From: Porticoccus sp041581635
Lineage (GTDB): Bacteria; Pseudomonadota; Gammaproteobacteria; Pseudomonadales; Porticoccaceae
Assembly (NCBI GenBank): GCA_041581635.1
Contig: JBFICW010000001.1
Location: forward strand, 1 to 64,000
Direction of reading: 5' to 3'
DNA length: 64,000 nucleotides
A program made the position numbers and the translations under genes. Below, piece by piece: positions 16,888 to 24,910 of this stretch (position 1 is the first letter of the stretch; every line of letters begins with the position of its first letter). Below the pieces are notes generated by a model. That model saw only the letters and a list, made by a program, of their open reading frames with translations. It made no database searches and was not told the DNA's origin.

Positions 16888-19782
16888 ATGGCAAGCTTAT
16901 CAGACCTTTTGGGCAAGACGGTTAAAGCTATTCTGGTTACCACTGCCGTTGTTGTTGTCGCGGTTGTCTCATTGTTGCCATTTGTACTTCGTTGGCAGAT
17001 GGTTGGCTGGTTGGAACAGCAGGGGCTGGAAGCCGAGATCGGGTATATTAATATCCGGCCCGTTTTAGGTTCGATCCAAATCAACGATGTTCGTATTGCG
17101 GCTAACGAAACCGAGCAACTTATTCTTAAAGAGGTTCAACTAAATATTGATTGGACACCCTTATTGTCGCAGTGGTTAAAAATAGAGCATGTACTGATTG
17201 ATGGTCTTGCTGTAGACCTTGTTGTGACAGAGGAAGGTCTGCGGGTGGGGGGGATACCCGTGCCCGAATCAGACCCTGAGGGCGCAGCGCCGAGCCTGGC
17301 TGAACCCGACAGTGGAGCCGCTATCACGCGAATGCTATTAGAGCGTTTGGAGATGGCAAACAGTCAGCTATGTTACGCTCGCTTGGCGGGAAATAATGAC
17401 CTGGCCATGCGTCAATGTGTTGCCTTTAAGCAGCTCGCACTGACGGGCAGTCTTGACCTGAAGTTGGGTGATGCTCCTTCAGCAGCGATACCCGGGGTTT
17501 TCTTACAAGATGTTCGTTGGGCGGATAAAAAGGAATCGGTTGAGCTGGCAGGTGTTGCTCAGATAAGCGCCGAAGCGATTACCAGTGAAGACATGGTAAG
17601 TTGGCATGTAGCCGATGTGTCCGTTGAATCATTGGGCGTATTGCCTGTTAGGGAGGAGGCGGAGATTGTCTCGGGAGATTTGTACCTGTCCAGGCTGTCT
17701 CTCTCCGATTTGGATGTCGGCGCCGACAGCCGAGTTGGCCGGGTTTCGCTATCGGGCTTACAGGTGGATCTAAATCTTGGTGGGAATGGCGAGGCTCTGT
17801 TCTCTCCAAGATTGATGGCGAGTCTTGAGCCGTTACTTCCAGAGACACCCGAAGTTAAAGATGTCGACCAAAATGATAACCCTAGTACTTTTTCTGTAGG
17901 GCAGTTGATCATTGACTCTGTGTCTGTCAGCGAGGGACGGCACAGTCAAAAATTGCTCTCCTTCAATGATTTTGACCTGCAACAGTTGTCGATATTGGGC
18001 TCTGATGTGGTATTGAAAAATCTCCAGGTGTCAGATTTTGTGTTGTTGCCGGTGATGTCTGAACAGGGACAAACCACGGGAGATCTGGAGCTTAGGAGGT
18101 TGTCACTCGCTGACGCTTCATTTGGTGAGGCTATACACATAGGCGAGCTAGATCTTTCCAGTATGAATGTGGGGCTGGATGCCACAACCACTGGCCAGTT
18201 GGCGTTTGCACCAGAATTAATAAAAAAAATTATTCCTGAAACTCCTGTGCAAGAGCCTCAGGATTTGGCCGTGCAAAATAATTCCCAGCAAACTGCTTTT
18301 GCAATGGATCGATTGGTTGTGGCTGGTATCTCTGTGCGTGACAAAGTTAATCAGCGGGATTTGCTGTTAATCCATGATACTCAGTTGTCCGGTTTGACGG
18401 CCGAGGGCGATGCTCTGACCCTGGCTCATCTTCAGCTAAGTGATTTAAAACTGTTGGAGCGAAACGTAGAGGGACAGTCTCAGGCTCGGTTTAATTTTTC
18501 CACGCCCAAAATTGAACTGACGGGTATAGATAAAGCCGCCAGTCGATTTGCACTTAAAGAATTGACTGTTGTTGACCCCGTGGCCGTCATCCACCGCAAT
18601 GCTTCCGGTGGGTTGCAGCTGGTTGCCGATGTTGCGCGCATGACCACGGCTGAAAGTGGTGCTGATCCATCCTCCTCTGAGCTGTCGGAGCCTCCGGTAG
18701 TGGTTGAGTACTCCGTTGGTCAGGTCAGGATTGGATCTAAAGGGCGGCTGTTGGTGTTGGATGAAAGTGTTTCTCCCGTATTCCAGAAAACTTTTAATGA
18801 CCTGAATATTATGGTCGATAATATTGAGAGTTCTTCCCCAGAAGCCAGTTCGTTACTGGCATTTAACTTGGCTATTAATAAATTTGGCCATATTAAATTC
18901 AACGGAAATCTCTCGCCGTTCGGCGACAAACTGAATACCGCTATTGAGGGTGAGCTGCGTGGTTTAGACGCCCGGGAGTTATCCTCCTATGCATCACAAT
19001 ATATAGGCTATAGTCTCGATCAGGGTGTCGCGGAGGCCGATATTAAATTTGCTGTTCGAGACGACGACATTGATGCTTCAGTGATTACACGCTTTCATAA
19101 ACTGGAAGTGTCGCCGTTAAGTGAGAATGAAATGCCCGAGGGGGCTGAGTCATTGGGTGTTCCCTTGGATTTCGCTCTGGGGTTGTTGCGCGATAAGAAC
19201 GGTATGATTGAATTAAATTTGCCAATAACCGGTGACATTCACTCTCCCGACTTTTCCCTTCGTCATATTATCGGCAAAGTCATGTTTAAGGTGATCAGTG
19301 AAACTATTGTGAACTACTACTTACCCTTTGGCTTGATTGTGAAGGCTACCCTGCAGGACACCCTCTCCAATTTAACCTTTGAGCCAATTTTGTTTGTGCC
19401 CGGAGATACGGCTCTGACCGTTGATGCGGTGGCTAACCTGGATAAGCTGTCGGAACTGCTTGGTAGTCGAGAGCAGCTAAGCTTGTCCTTTTGTGCGCCA
19501 TCTACTTGGCAGGACTGGTCGGTAAAGTTTGCACCGGTTGAACCTGAGGGCGGGGGTAAAGTCGACGACAAATCCACAAGCCAGGAGGCTCACTCCAAGA
19601 CACCGGTTGAGGTTGTGACACCGGAGCAGGTGGCCGCCCTCAAACAGATGTCTAACCAGCGAAGCGACGTGGTCAAAGAATATTTGGTGAATAAAGGTGT
19701 TCAATCCGGTCAAGTCATTCTTTGCGAAGGTGACTTTACACAGGAAAATAAAGGTCTCCCGCAGATGGATATTGCCATCTAG
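16888..19782 (+). CDS. AsmA-like DUF748-type large envelope protein
   Basis: A 964-residue protein with one N-terminal membrane anchor (about residues 13-34, VKAILVTTAVVVVAVVSLLPF) and a long periplasmic part rich in beta-strand repeats. It resembles the DUF748/AsmA-like superfamily: repeated segments of the form VDSVSVSEG, LLSFNDFDLQQLSILG and VSDFVLLPV recur across residues 60-560. The C-terminal part has the family-type LDFALGLLRDKNGMIELNLP and ends in a helical OmpA-neighbour-like region. AsmA-like proteins bridge the envelope and are linked to lipid transport to the outer membrane; that role is inferred. It sits between parE and parC, as a large hypothetical gene does in pseudomonads. 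Confidence 0.75.
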   Translation: MASLSDLLGKTVKAILVTTAVVVVAVVSLLPFVLRWQMVGWLEQQGLEAEIGYINIRPVLGSIQINDVRIAANETEQLILKEVQLNIDWTPLLSQWLKIEHVLIDGLAVDLVVTEEGLRVGGIPVPESDPEGAAPSLAEPDSGAAITRMLLERLEMANSQLCYARLAGNNDLAMRQCVAFKQLALTGSLDLKLGDAPSAAIPGVFLQDVRWADKKESVELAGVAQISAEAITSEDMVSWHVADVSVESLGVLPVREEAEIVSGDLYLSRLSLSDLDVGADSRVGRVSLSGLQVDLNLGGNGEALFSPRLMASLEPLLPETPEVKDVDQNDNPSTFSVGQLIIDSVSVSEGRHSQKLLSFNDFDLQQLSILGSDVVLKNLQVSDFVLLPVMSEQGQTTGDLELRRLSLADASFGEAIHIGELDLSSMNVGLDATTTGQLAFAPELIKKIIPETPVQEPQDLAVQNNSQQTAFAMDRLVVAGISVRDKVNQRDLLLIHDTQLSGLTAEGDALTLAHLQLSDLKLLERNVEGQSQARFNFSTPKIELTGIDKAASRFALKELTVVDPVAVIHRNASGGLQLVADVARMTTAESGADPSSSELSEPPVVVEYSVGQVRIGSKGRLLVLDESVSPVFQKTFNDLNIMVDNIESSSPEASSLLAFNLAINKFGHIKFNGNLSPFGDKLNTAIEGELRGLDARELSSYASQYIGYSLDQGVAEADIKFAVRDDDIDASVITRFHKLEVSPLSENEMPEGAESLGVPLDFALGLLRDKNGMIELNLPITGDIHSPDFSLRHIIGKVMFKVISETIVNYYLPFGLIVKATLQDTLSNLTFEPILFVPGDTALTVDAVANLDKLSELLGSREQLSLSFCAPSTWQDWSVKFAPVEPEGGGKVDDKSTSQEAHSKTPVEVVTPEQVAALKQMSNQRSDVVKEYLVNKGVQSGQVILCEGDFTQENKGLPQMDIAI

Positions 19783-19817
19783 CCACAACTGATAAATGAG
19801 GATTTGACGGTCGAAAA

Positions 19818-22073
19818 ATGACAGACACTACTGTGATTAATGATGTGGTGGAGCAGACAGCTCTACGTAGTTATGCGGAAAAGGCGTATCTGGACTACTC
19901 CATGTATGTGATTCTTGATCGGGCACTGCCAAATATTGGCGATGGTTTGAAACCTGTGCAGCGACGGATTATCTACGCTATGAGTGAGCTCGGGCTCAAG
20001 TCGACGGCAAAATATAAAAAGTCTGCCCGTACTGTGGGCGATGTGATTGGTAAATTTCATCCGCATGGCGACAGTGCCGCCTATGAGGCAATGGTACTGA
20101 TGGCTCAGCCATTTTCCTATCGCTATCCCCTGGTGGATGGCCAGGGAAACTGGGGTGCTCCCGACGACCCCAAGTCTTTTGCAGCCATGCGGTATACCGA
20201 GTCGAAGTTGGCGAGGTTTGCCGATGTGCTTTTATCTGAATTAGGGCAGGGAACGGCCAACTGGAAGCCTAATTTCGATGGTACATTAAATGAGCCGGAA
20301 ATCCTGCCAGCTCGCGCACCACATGTGTTGCTTAATGGCACCACGGGAATCGCCGTGGGGATGGCCACAGATATACCCCCTCACAACCTAAAAGAGATCG
20401 TGAGCGCCAGCATTCGTTTGTTGGAAGCACCCAAAACGACACTCCGGGAATTGTGTGAACACATACAGGGGCCCGATTACCCCACCGAGGCAGAAATTAT
20501 TACGCCTCGTGAGGAGATTATAAAAACCTATGAGACCGGCCGTGGAAGTCTGAAAATGCGTGCGGTATGGCAGAAGGAAAATGGCGATATTGTCGTGACG
20601 GCACTGCCTCATCAGGCGTCGGGGGCCAAGGTTTTGGAGCAAATCGCCTCGCAAATGAATGCGAAAAAATTACCGATGGTGGCAGACCTACGGGATGAGT
20701 CCGATCATGAAAACCCAACCCGGTTGGTGATTGTTCCTCGCTCCAATCGGGTAGATTTAGAAAGCTTAATGAGCCACCTTTTTGTTACCACCGATCTGGA
20801 GAAGAACTACCGCATTAACCTCAATATGATCGGTATAGATGGCCGCCCAGAAGTAAAATCGCTGGATAAGATTTTAACCGAGTGGTTGCGTTTTCGGGTG
20901 GATACGGTGCGTCGCAGGTTGCGGTATCGCCTGGATAAAGTGGACAAACGCCTGCACTTGTTGGAAGGCTTGCTGGTAGCGTTTCTTAATATTGACGAGG
21001 TCATTCATATTGTCCGCAGTGAGGATGAGCCAAAGCCTGTATTGATTCAGCGGTTCAATCTCAGCGACATTCAGGCTGAATATATTCTGGACACCAAACT
21101 TCGGCAGTTAGCCCGGCTTGAGGAAATGAAGATTCGTGCCGAGCAGGATGAACTGGCAGCAGAGAAGGAAAAGTTGGAGAAAACGCTCAATTCGGACAGG
21201 CGATTAAAAACGCTGGTTCGCAACGAGTTGTTAGAAGTTGCCGAGGAATTTGGTGATGAGCGCATGTCTCCCCTGAGAGAGAGGGAAGAGGCAAAGGCAT
21301 TTAGTGAATCCGACCTTCTGACCTCCGAGCCTGTGACGATAGTTTTGTCGGAGAAAGGATGGATTCGTTCGGCAAAGGGCCATGATATTGAGCCCTCCTC
21401 ACTCAGTTACAAATCTGGTGACCACTTCCTCTGTGCTGCAAAGGGAAAGAGTAACCAGAACGTCATACTTCTGGACTCTACTGGTCGAACTTATTCATTG
21501 ATGGCACATACATTGCCCTCGGCACGAGGGCAAGGCGATCCAGTAACGGGGCGTCTTAACGCGCCCTCTGGCGCAACCTTTAACGGCGTGATTATGGGCG
21601 AAGACAGCCAGCAGATGCTAATGGCTACGGATGCGGGCTACGGTTTTGTTGCTAGGTTAGCTGATTTGCACACCAAAAATCGAGCGGGTAAAACCTCGAT
21701 TTCAGTTCCCAAGGGCGGGCGTGTTCTGCCACCCTTGCCTGTTGGTGATATCGATGCCAGTTTCGTTGTGGCGGTGAGCAATGAGGGGCGCATGTTGGTG
21801 TTTGCATTGGCGGATCTTCCCCAGCTCGCACGCGGTAAAGGTAATAAGTTGATTAATATTCCATCTTCACGACTGCAGTCTCGTGAAGAATTCATGGTGG
21901 CCGTAGCCGTTATTACCCAGGGTCAGCAGCTGCTAGTGCATTCTGGGAAGCGCTATCTCAATCTGAAGTTATCGGATATGGAGCACTACCGAGGAGAGCG
22001 GGGACGTCGAGGCAATAAGCTGCCTAGAGGATTTCAAAAGGTAGACAAAGTCGAGGTGGTGGTTGCTGAATAG
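19818..22073 (+). CDS. parC: DNA topoisomerase IV subunit A ParC
   Basis: The DNA-cleaving subunit of topoisomerase IV, 751 residues. The catalytic tyrosine is Y126 in MRYTES. The quinolone-resistance region reads HPHGDSAAYEAM with S86 and E90, the residues usual in drug-sensitive enzymes, so no known resistance substitution is visible there. The C-terminal domain has the shortened beta-pinwheel typical of ParC rather than GyrA, with no clear GyrA box. It follows the DUF748 gene by 35 nt and probably shares transcripts with parE. Confidence 0.97.
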   Translation: MTDTTVINDVVEQTALRSYAEKAYLDYSMYVILDRALPNIGDGLKPVQRRIIYAMSELGLKSTAKYKKSARTVGDVIGKFHPHGDSAAYEAMVLMAQPFSYRYPLVDGQGNWGAPDDPKSFAAMRYTESKLARFADVLLSELGQGTANWKPNFDGTLNEPEILPARAPHVLLNGTTGIAVGMATDIPPHNLKEIVSASIRLLEAPKTTLRELCEHIQGPDYPTEAEIITPREEIIKTYETGRGSLKMRAVWQKENGDIVVTALPHQASGAKVLEQIASQMNAKKLPMVADLRDESDHENPTRLVIVPRSNRVDLESLMSHLFVTTDLEKNYRINLNMIGIDGRPEVKSLDKILTEWLRFRVDTVRRRLRYRLDKVDKRLHLLEGLLVAFLNIDEVIHIVRSEDEPKPVLIQRFNLSDIQAEYILDTKLRQLARLEEMKIRAEQDELAAEKEKLEKTLNSDRRLKTLVRNELLEVAEEFGDERMSPLREREEAKAFSESDLLTSEPVTIVLSEKGWIRSAKGHDIEPSSLSYKSGDHFLCAAKGKSNQNVILLDSTGRTYSLMAHTLPSARGQGDPVTGRLNAPSGATFNGVIMGEDSQQMLMATDAGYGFVARLADLHTKNRAGKTSISVPKGGRVLPPLPVGDIDASFVVAVSNEGRMLVFALADLPQLARGKGNKLINIPSSRLQSREEFMVAVAVITQGQQLLVHSGKRYLNLKLSDMEHYRGERGRRGNKLPRGFQKVDKVEVVVAE

Positions 22074-22200
22074 ATGGGTGTAGGTGCGGGAGGTGGTATC
22101 CAGTGTGAGAGGTTTACCACAGTGCTTATTTTCTCTATATTGGATGCTCAAAGTGGGTCGTGTGGCTCTCTATAAGAAAAAAATAAATGAGGATTTCTGA

Positions 22201-22362
22201 ATGGACAATAAAATTCTTCTGATTGTTGCATCGCTTTTACTGCCGCCACTGGCTGTTTTTTTAAAGGTCGGCGCTGGTAAAGATCTGGTCATTAATATCG
22301 TGTTGTGTTTGTTTTTTTGGGTTCCCGGTATTATTCATGCCCTCTGGGTATCGCTGAAATAA
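22201..22362 (+). CDS. Pmp3/YqaE-family small membrane protein
   Basis: A 53-residue peptide with two membrane segments. ATG 22201 has GAGG 8 nt upstream, and TAA is at 22360-22362. The N-terminal helix carries the family pattern LLLPPLAVFLKVG and the second helix ends in LFFWVPGIIHALWV, a close match to the PMP3/UPF0057 consensus. Members (E. coli YqaE, yeast Pmp3) sit in the plasma membrane and help control membrane potential or stress tolerance. It has its own probable terminator downstream and precedes an MscS channel. Confidence 0.9.
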   Translation: MDNKILLIVASLLLPPLAVFLKVGAGKDLVINIVLCLFFWVPGIIHALWVSLK

Positions 22363-22371
22363 ATTTATATA

Positions 22372-22405
22372 AAGTGGCCTTGTAATAGGGGCCTCTTCTG
22401 TTTTT
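22372..22405 (+). terminator. probable weak rho-independent terminator after the Pmp3-like gene
   Basis: The arms AAGTGGCC (22372-22379) and GGCCTCTT (22390-22397) pair over 8 positions with one T-T mismatch and a 10-nt loop. CTG and five T follow. It lies 10 nt after the stop codon. The imperfect stem makes it less sure than the others in the window. The remaining 215 nt up to the MscS gene show no gene. Confidence 0.4.
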
Positions 22406-22621
22406 AGGTCGTGTCTTAAGGGGAATTAAGGCATGACCTGTAGGTTGTAAGCCGATGACAGATAGCCGGGCATCGGTTAAATATTTATCGTTATTTCGGT
22501 AGAGCTGTCCCCGCTGTTTTTCTCTCAGAGTATTGCGTGGCATGACTGCAATAATATAGCGGTGGTTTTTTTAGATTGCTCTGAACCTGATAAATAATTT
22601 GAGTGTTTTAGGAGAAAACGG

Positions 22622-23440
22622 ATGGAGAATATGATGGACACTGCAGGGGATTTCATTCTTTTTTATGGTCTGAAGGTGCTGATAGCGGTCGTTATAGTCG
22701 TTGTTGGTAAAAAGTTGGCGAGATGGCTCGGTGATGCTGTAGAAAAATCATTGCAGAAAAAAGAAATGGATGTGGAAATTCAGCATTTCGTTTCCACTTT
22801 GGTTTACTACGCGGTACTGATTTTTGTGATGATTGCCGCTCTGGGGCAGCTTGGCATTCATACCGCCTCGTTTGTTGCCGTGATAGGTGCCGCTGGTTTA
22901 GCGGTTGGTTTGGCGCTGCAGGGCTCCTTGGCTAATTTTGCAGCTGGCGTGCTGATTCTTATCTTTAAACCCTACAGGGTAGGTGATTTTGTTGAGATTG
23001 CGGGTGTGTCTGGGTCAGTAGCCAAGGTTTTAGTTTTTACCACGGAACTAAATACCGGAGATAACAAGCGAGTGATTATTCCCAATGGGCAAGCCATGGG
23101 TGGCACGATTACCAATTATTCCACCAATGACACTCGTCGAGTCGACTTGGTTATGGGTATTAGCTATGACGACGATATAGACAAAGCGAAAAAAGTGCTT
23201 GAAGAGGTTGTTGCCGCAGATGAGCGTGTGTTGCAGGACCCAGCGCCAACGATCGCCGTGGTGGCATTGGCGGATAGCAGCGTTAATTTTGTAGTTCGTC
23301 CATGGGTGAATAAAGCGGATTATTGGGGTGTACACTTTGCTTTGACCGAGGCGGTTAAAAAGCGGTTTGATGAAGAAGGTATTTCTATTCCCTTCCCGCA
23401 AACTGATGTGCATCTGCACCAGGTCGCTAGTAACGACTAA
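22622..23440 (+). CDS. small-conductance mechanosensitive channel MscS family
   Basis: A 272-residue inner-membrane channel that opens under hypo-osmotic stress to release solutes. Three membrane segments lie in the first 115 residues. The pore helix region GAAGLAVGLALQGSLANFAAG has the glycine/alanine packing pattern of MscS TM3. The beta domain motif FKPYRVGDFVEI and the IIPNGQ motif follow. Length and architecture are those of E. coli MscS (286 residues). The start could be ATG 22622 or the second ATG four codons on. A strong terminator follows directly. Confidence 0.93.
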   Translation: MENMMDTAGDFILFYGLKVLIAVVIVVVGKKLARWLGDAVEKSLQKKEMDVEIQHFVSTLVYYAVLIFVMIAALGQLGIHTASFVAVIGAAGLAVGLALQGSLANFAAGVLILIFKPYRVGDFVEIAGVSGSVAKVLVFTTELNTGDNKRVIIPNGQAMGGTITNYSTNDTRRVDLVMGISYDDDIDKAKKVLEEVVAADERVLQDPAPTIAVVALADSSVNFVVRPWVNKADYWGVHFALTEAVKKRFDEEGISIPFPQTDVHLHQVASND

Positions 23441-23443
23441 ACG

Positions 23444-23474
23444 AAAAAAGCCCTGGTTATACCAGGGCTTTTTT
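23444..23474 (+). terminator. rho-independent terminator after mscS
   Basis: A perfect stem with arms GCCCTGGT and ACCAGGGC (23450-23457, 23461-23468) and a 3-nt loop is flanked by six A before and six T after. It starts 4 nt after the mscS stop. Confidence 0.93.
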
Positions 23475-23496
23475 ATCATCTAATAAAAGGAATAAA

Positions 23497-23748
23497 ATGA
23501 TGGGCGTTATCTCCTGGGTTATTTTGGGGTTGGTTGCGGGTATTCTGGCAAAGTTGATTATGCCGGGTAAAGATGGTGGTGGTTTTGTTATTACCGTACT
23601 TTTGGGTATTGCCGGAGCCTTTGTGGGTGGCTGGGTGGGCGCTTTTTTAGGGCTTGGTACGACAGGCGGTTTCAGCTTGGGTAGTATCGTCACGGCGACA
23701 CTAGGTGCACTATTGCTGTTGATTGTTTATAGGCAGGTGAAAAAGTAG
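23497..23748 (+). CDS. GlsB/YeaQ/YmgE-family membrane protein
   Basis: An 83-residue, glycine-rich membrane protein with three hydrophobic segments. The pattern GVISWVILGLVAGILAKLIMPG followed by GFVITVLLGIAGAFVGGWVG is diagnostic of the family once called transglycosylase-associated. Members are often induced by stress, and their function is not established. It stands alone between a strong terminator and the next gene. The double ATG at 23497/23500 leaves the start uncertain by one codon. Confidence 0.88.
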   Translation: MMGVISWVILGLVAGILAKLIMPGKDGGGFVITVLLGIAGAFVGGWVGAFLGLGTTGGFSLGSIVTATLGALLLLIVYRQVKK

Positions 23749-23789
23749 TAGGGCCTGTAGTTCGTTGTTCTTAGACAGAGGAAAATACT

Positions 23790-24152
23790 ATGAGTAAGAT
23801 CTTAGTTGCTTTTATCTCGGTGATAATAGGCTTGGGTTCAGCACAGTTGGCCTTGGCAAAAAAACCTGACGATGCCGGCGGTAAATCCGCCATGAAAGAG
23901 CACAGGTCAGAGATGAAAGAAATGCACAAGGGTGATCGTGACGATGACTTTGATGATGATAAGAAAAAAATAAAAGATAAGGCTAAGAAAGAAAGGGATC
24001 GCGATTACGACGATGATGACGATGGGGCGGGACTAGCCAAGCAGCGAGAGAAAAAAGCCGAGCAAGAACGTAAAGAGCTGGGCAAAGGTTCAGAGCAGGG
24101 ACAGTCTTCACGGGAAGAGCATAGCCGTAAGTGGTGGAAGTTCTGGGAGTAA
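23790..24152 (+). CDS. exported highly charged Asp/Lys-rich protein, unknown function
   Basis: This 120-residue protein has a clear signal peptide (MSKILVAFISVIIGLGSAQLA followed by LA/KKPDD; predicted cleavage near residue 23). The mature part of about 97 residues is almost entirely charged, with runs of Asp (DDDFDDDKKK, YDDDDDG) alternating with Lys/Arg/Glu, and ends in the aromatic KWWKFWE. It is probably periplasmic and disordered. Clustered aspartates could bind Ca2+ or other cations, but no EF-hand loop is present. I do not recognise a named family. It has its own AGAGGAAA ribosome-binding site and a strong terminator. Confidence 0.75.
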   Translation: MSKILVAFISVIIGLGSAQLALAKKPDDAGGKSAMKEHRSEMKEMHKGDRDDDFDDDKKKIKDKAKKERDRDYDDDDDGAGLAKQREKKAEQERKELGKGSEQGQSSREEHSRKWWKFWE

Positions 24153-24174
24153 GCTGATTTATTACTGATAGTTG

Positions 24175-24203
24175 AAACGCAGCTCAAGGGCTGCGTTTTT
24201 TTT
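24175..24203 (+). terminator. rho-independent terminator after the Asp/Lys-rich gene
   Basis: The arms AAACGCAGC (24175-24183) and GCTGCGTTT (24190-24198) enclose a 6-nt loop, and a run of T follows through 24203. On the minus strand the T run is short, so it serves mainly the + strand gene. Confidence 0.9.
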
Positions 24204-24244
24204 CGCAGAGCTTTTGTCAAAATCTTGGTGATTGTTGGTTGAGC

Positions 24245-24910
24245 TTATTTATCCAGAGCCAACTGATCTTTCAGCTGCTTCAAGTGGGCGCGGGATTCGT
24301 CTTTGCTTAGCGGTGGTTTTGGCTCTTCTTTCAGTGCTGGAGGCATGGGAGAAATAAGTTGTTTCCCTTGCGCAATCTCACGGCAAAGACGGCGATAGTT
24401 TTCCAGGTAAGTGGGGTAACTGCTTGATTCTGGTTCATTGGCCAAGCGATACCAGCCAGTTTCTAATCCCGCATAATAGATAGCCAGGTGTGACCAGTTG
24501 TAACTGGCTTTGGGTGAGGGGGCATTGCAGGCTTCTTTGTATGCATCATGAGGGCTTGGCAGTCCTTCACCTCCAGCCGACGCTTCACTGCATTGCAACA
24601 TGCGGTTGAGGGTGGGGAGATAGTCTGAGGTCTCAATAACCTTCTTTGCACCGGTCAGAATCTGTTTTTCTGTCAGGTGTGATAGCGCTTCCAGCCAAAG
24701 GCGTTTTGCTTGACCGAGCAGCTCGGTATCGCTGTATGCGCTGTAAAACTGGTTGTGGTAGTTCAGTCTGAAGAGTGCAAATACCTGGTTGATGGCATCG
24801 ACCAAGTGGATGGATTTCTCAGGTGCTGGCCCAGCTCCGGTCACTGAGTTCGTCGATGAGGTTGCTAGATCTTGTACTGTTTGATCGATGAGTTCGTTGC
24901 TGTTGCCCAT
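24245..24910 (-). CDS. phage lambda P-like replication protein (candidate helicase loader)
   Basis: A 221-residue protein whose central part (about residues 36-110) resembles phage lambda replication protein P: VDAINQVFALFRLNYHNQF, then RLWLEALSHLT, KQILTGAKKVI and YLPTLNRMLQCSE, matching P's pattern VF..L...FP, R.W..A, Q...G, LPS..F..WC. The C-terminal 30 residues are Pro/Lys-rich. Lambda P binds DnaB helicase and delivers it to the origin. ATG 24910 has an AGG 8 nt upstream and lies 92 nt inside the preceding gene in another frame; no other ATG suits. There are no phage genes around it, so this looks like a resident chromosomal gene. The P assignment is by eye and moderate. Confidence 0.55.
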   Translation of the reverse strand: MGNSNELIDQTVQDLATSSTNSVTGAGPAPEKSIHLVDAINQVFALFRLNYHNQFYSAYSDTELLGQAKRLWLEALSHLTEKQILTGAKKVIETSDYLPTLNRMLQCSEASAGGEGLPSPHDAYKEACNAPSPKASYNWSHLAIYYAGLETGWYRLANEPESSSYPTYLENYRRLCREIAQGKQLISPMPPALKEEPKPPLSKDESRAHLKQLKDQLALDK

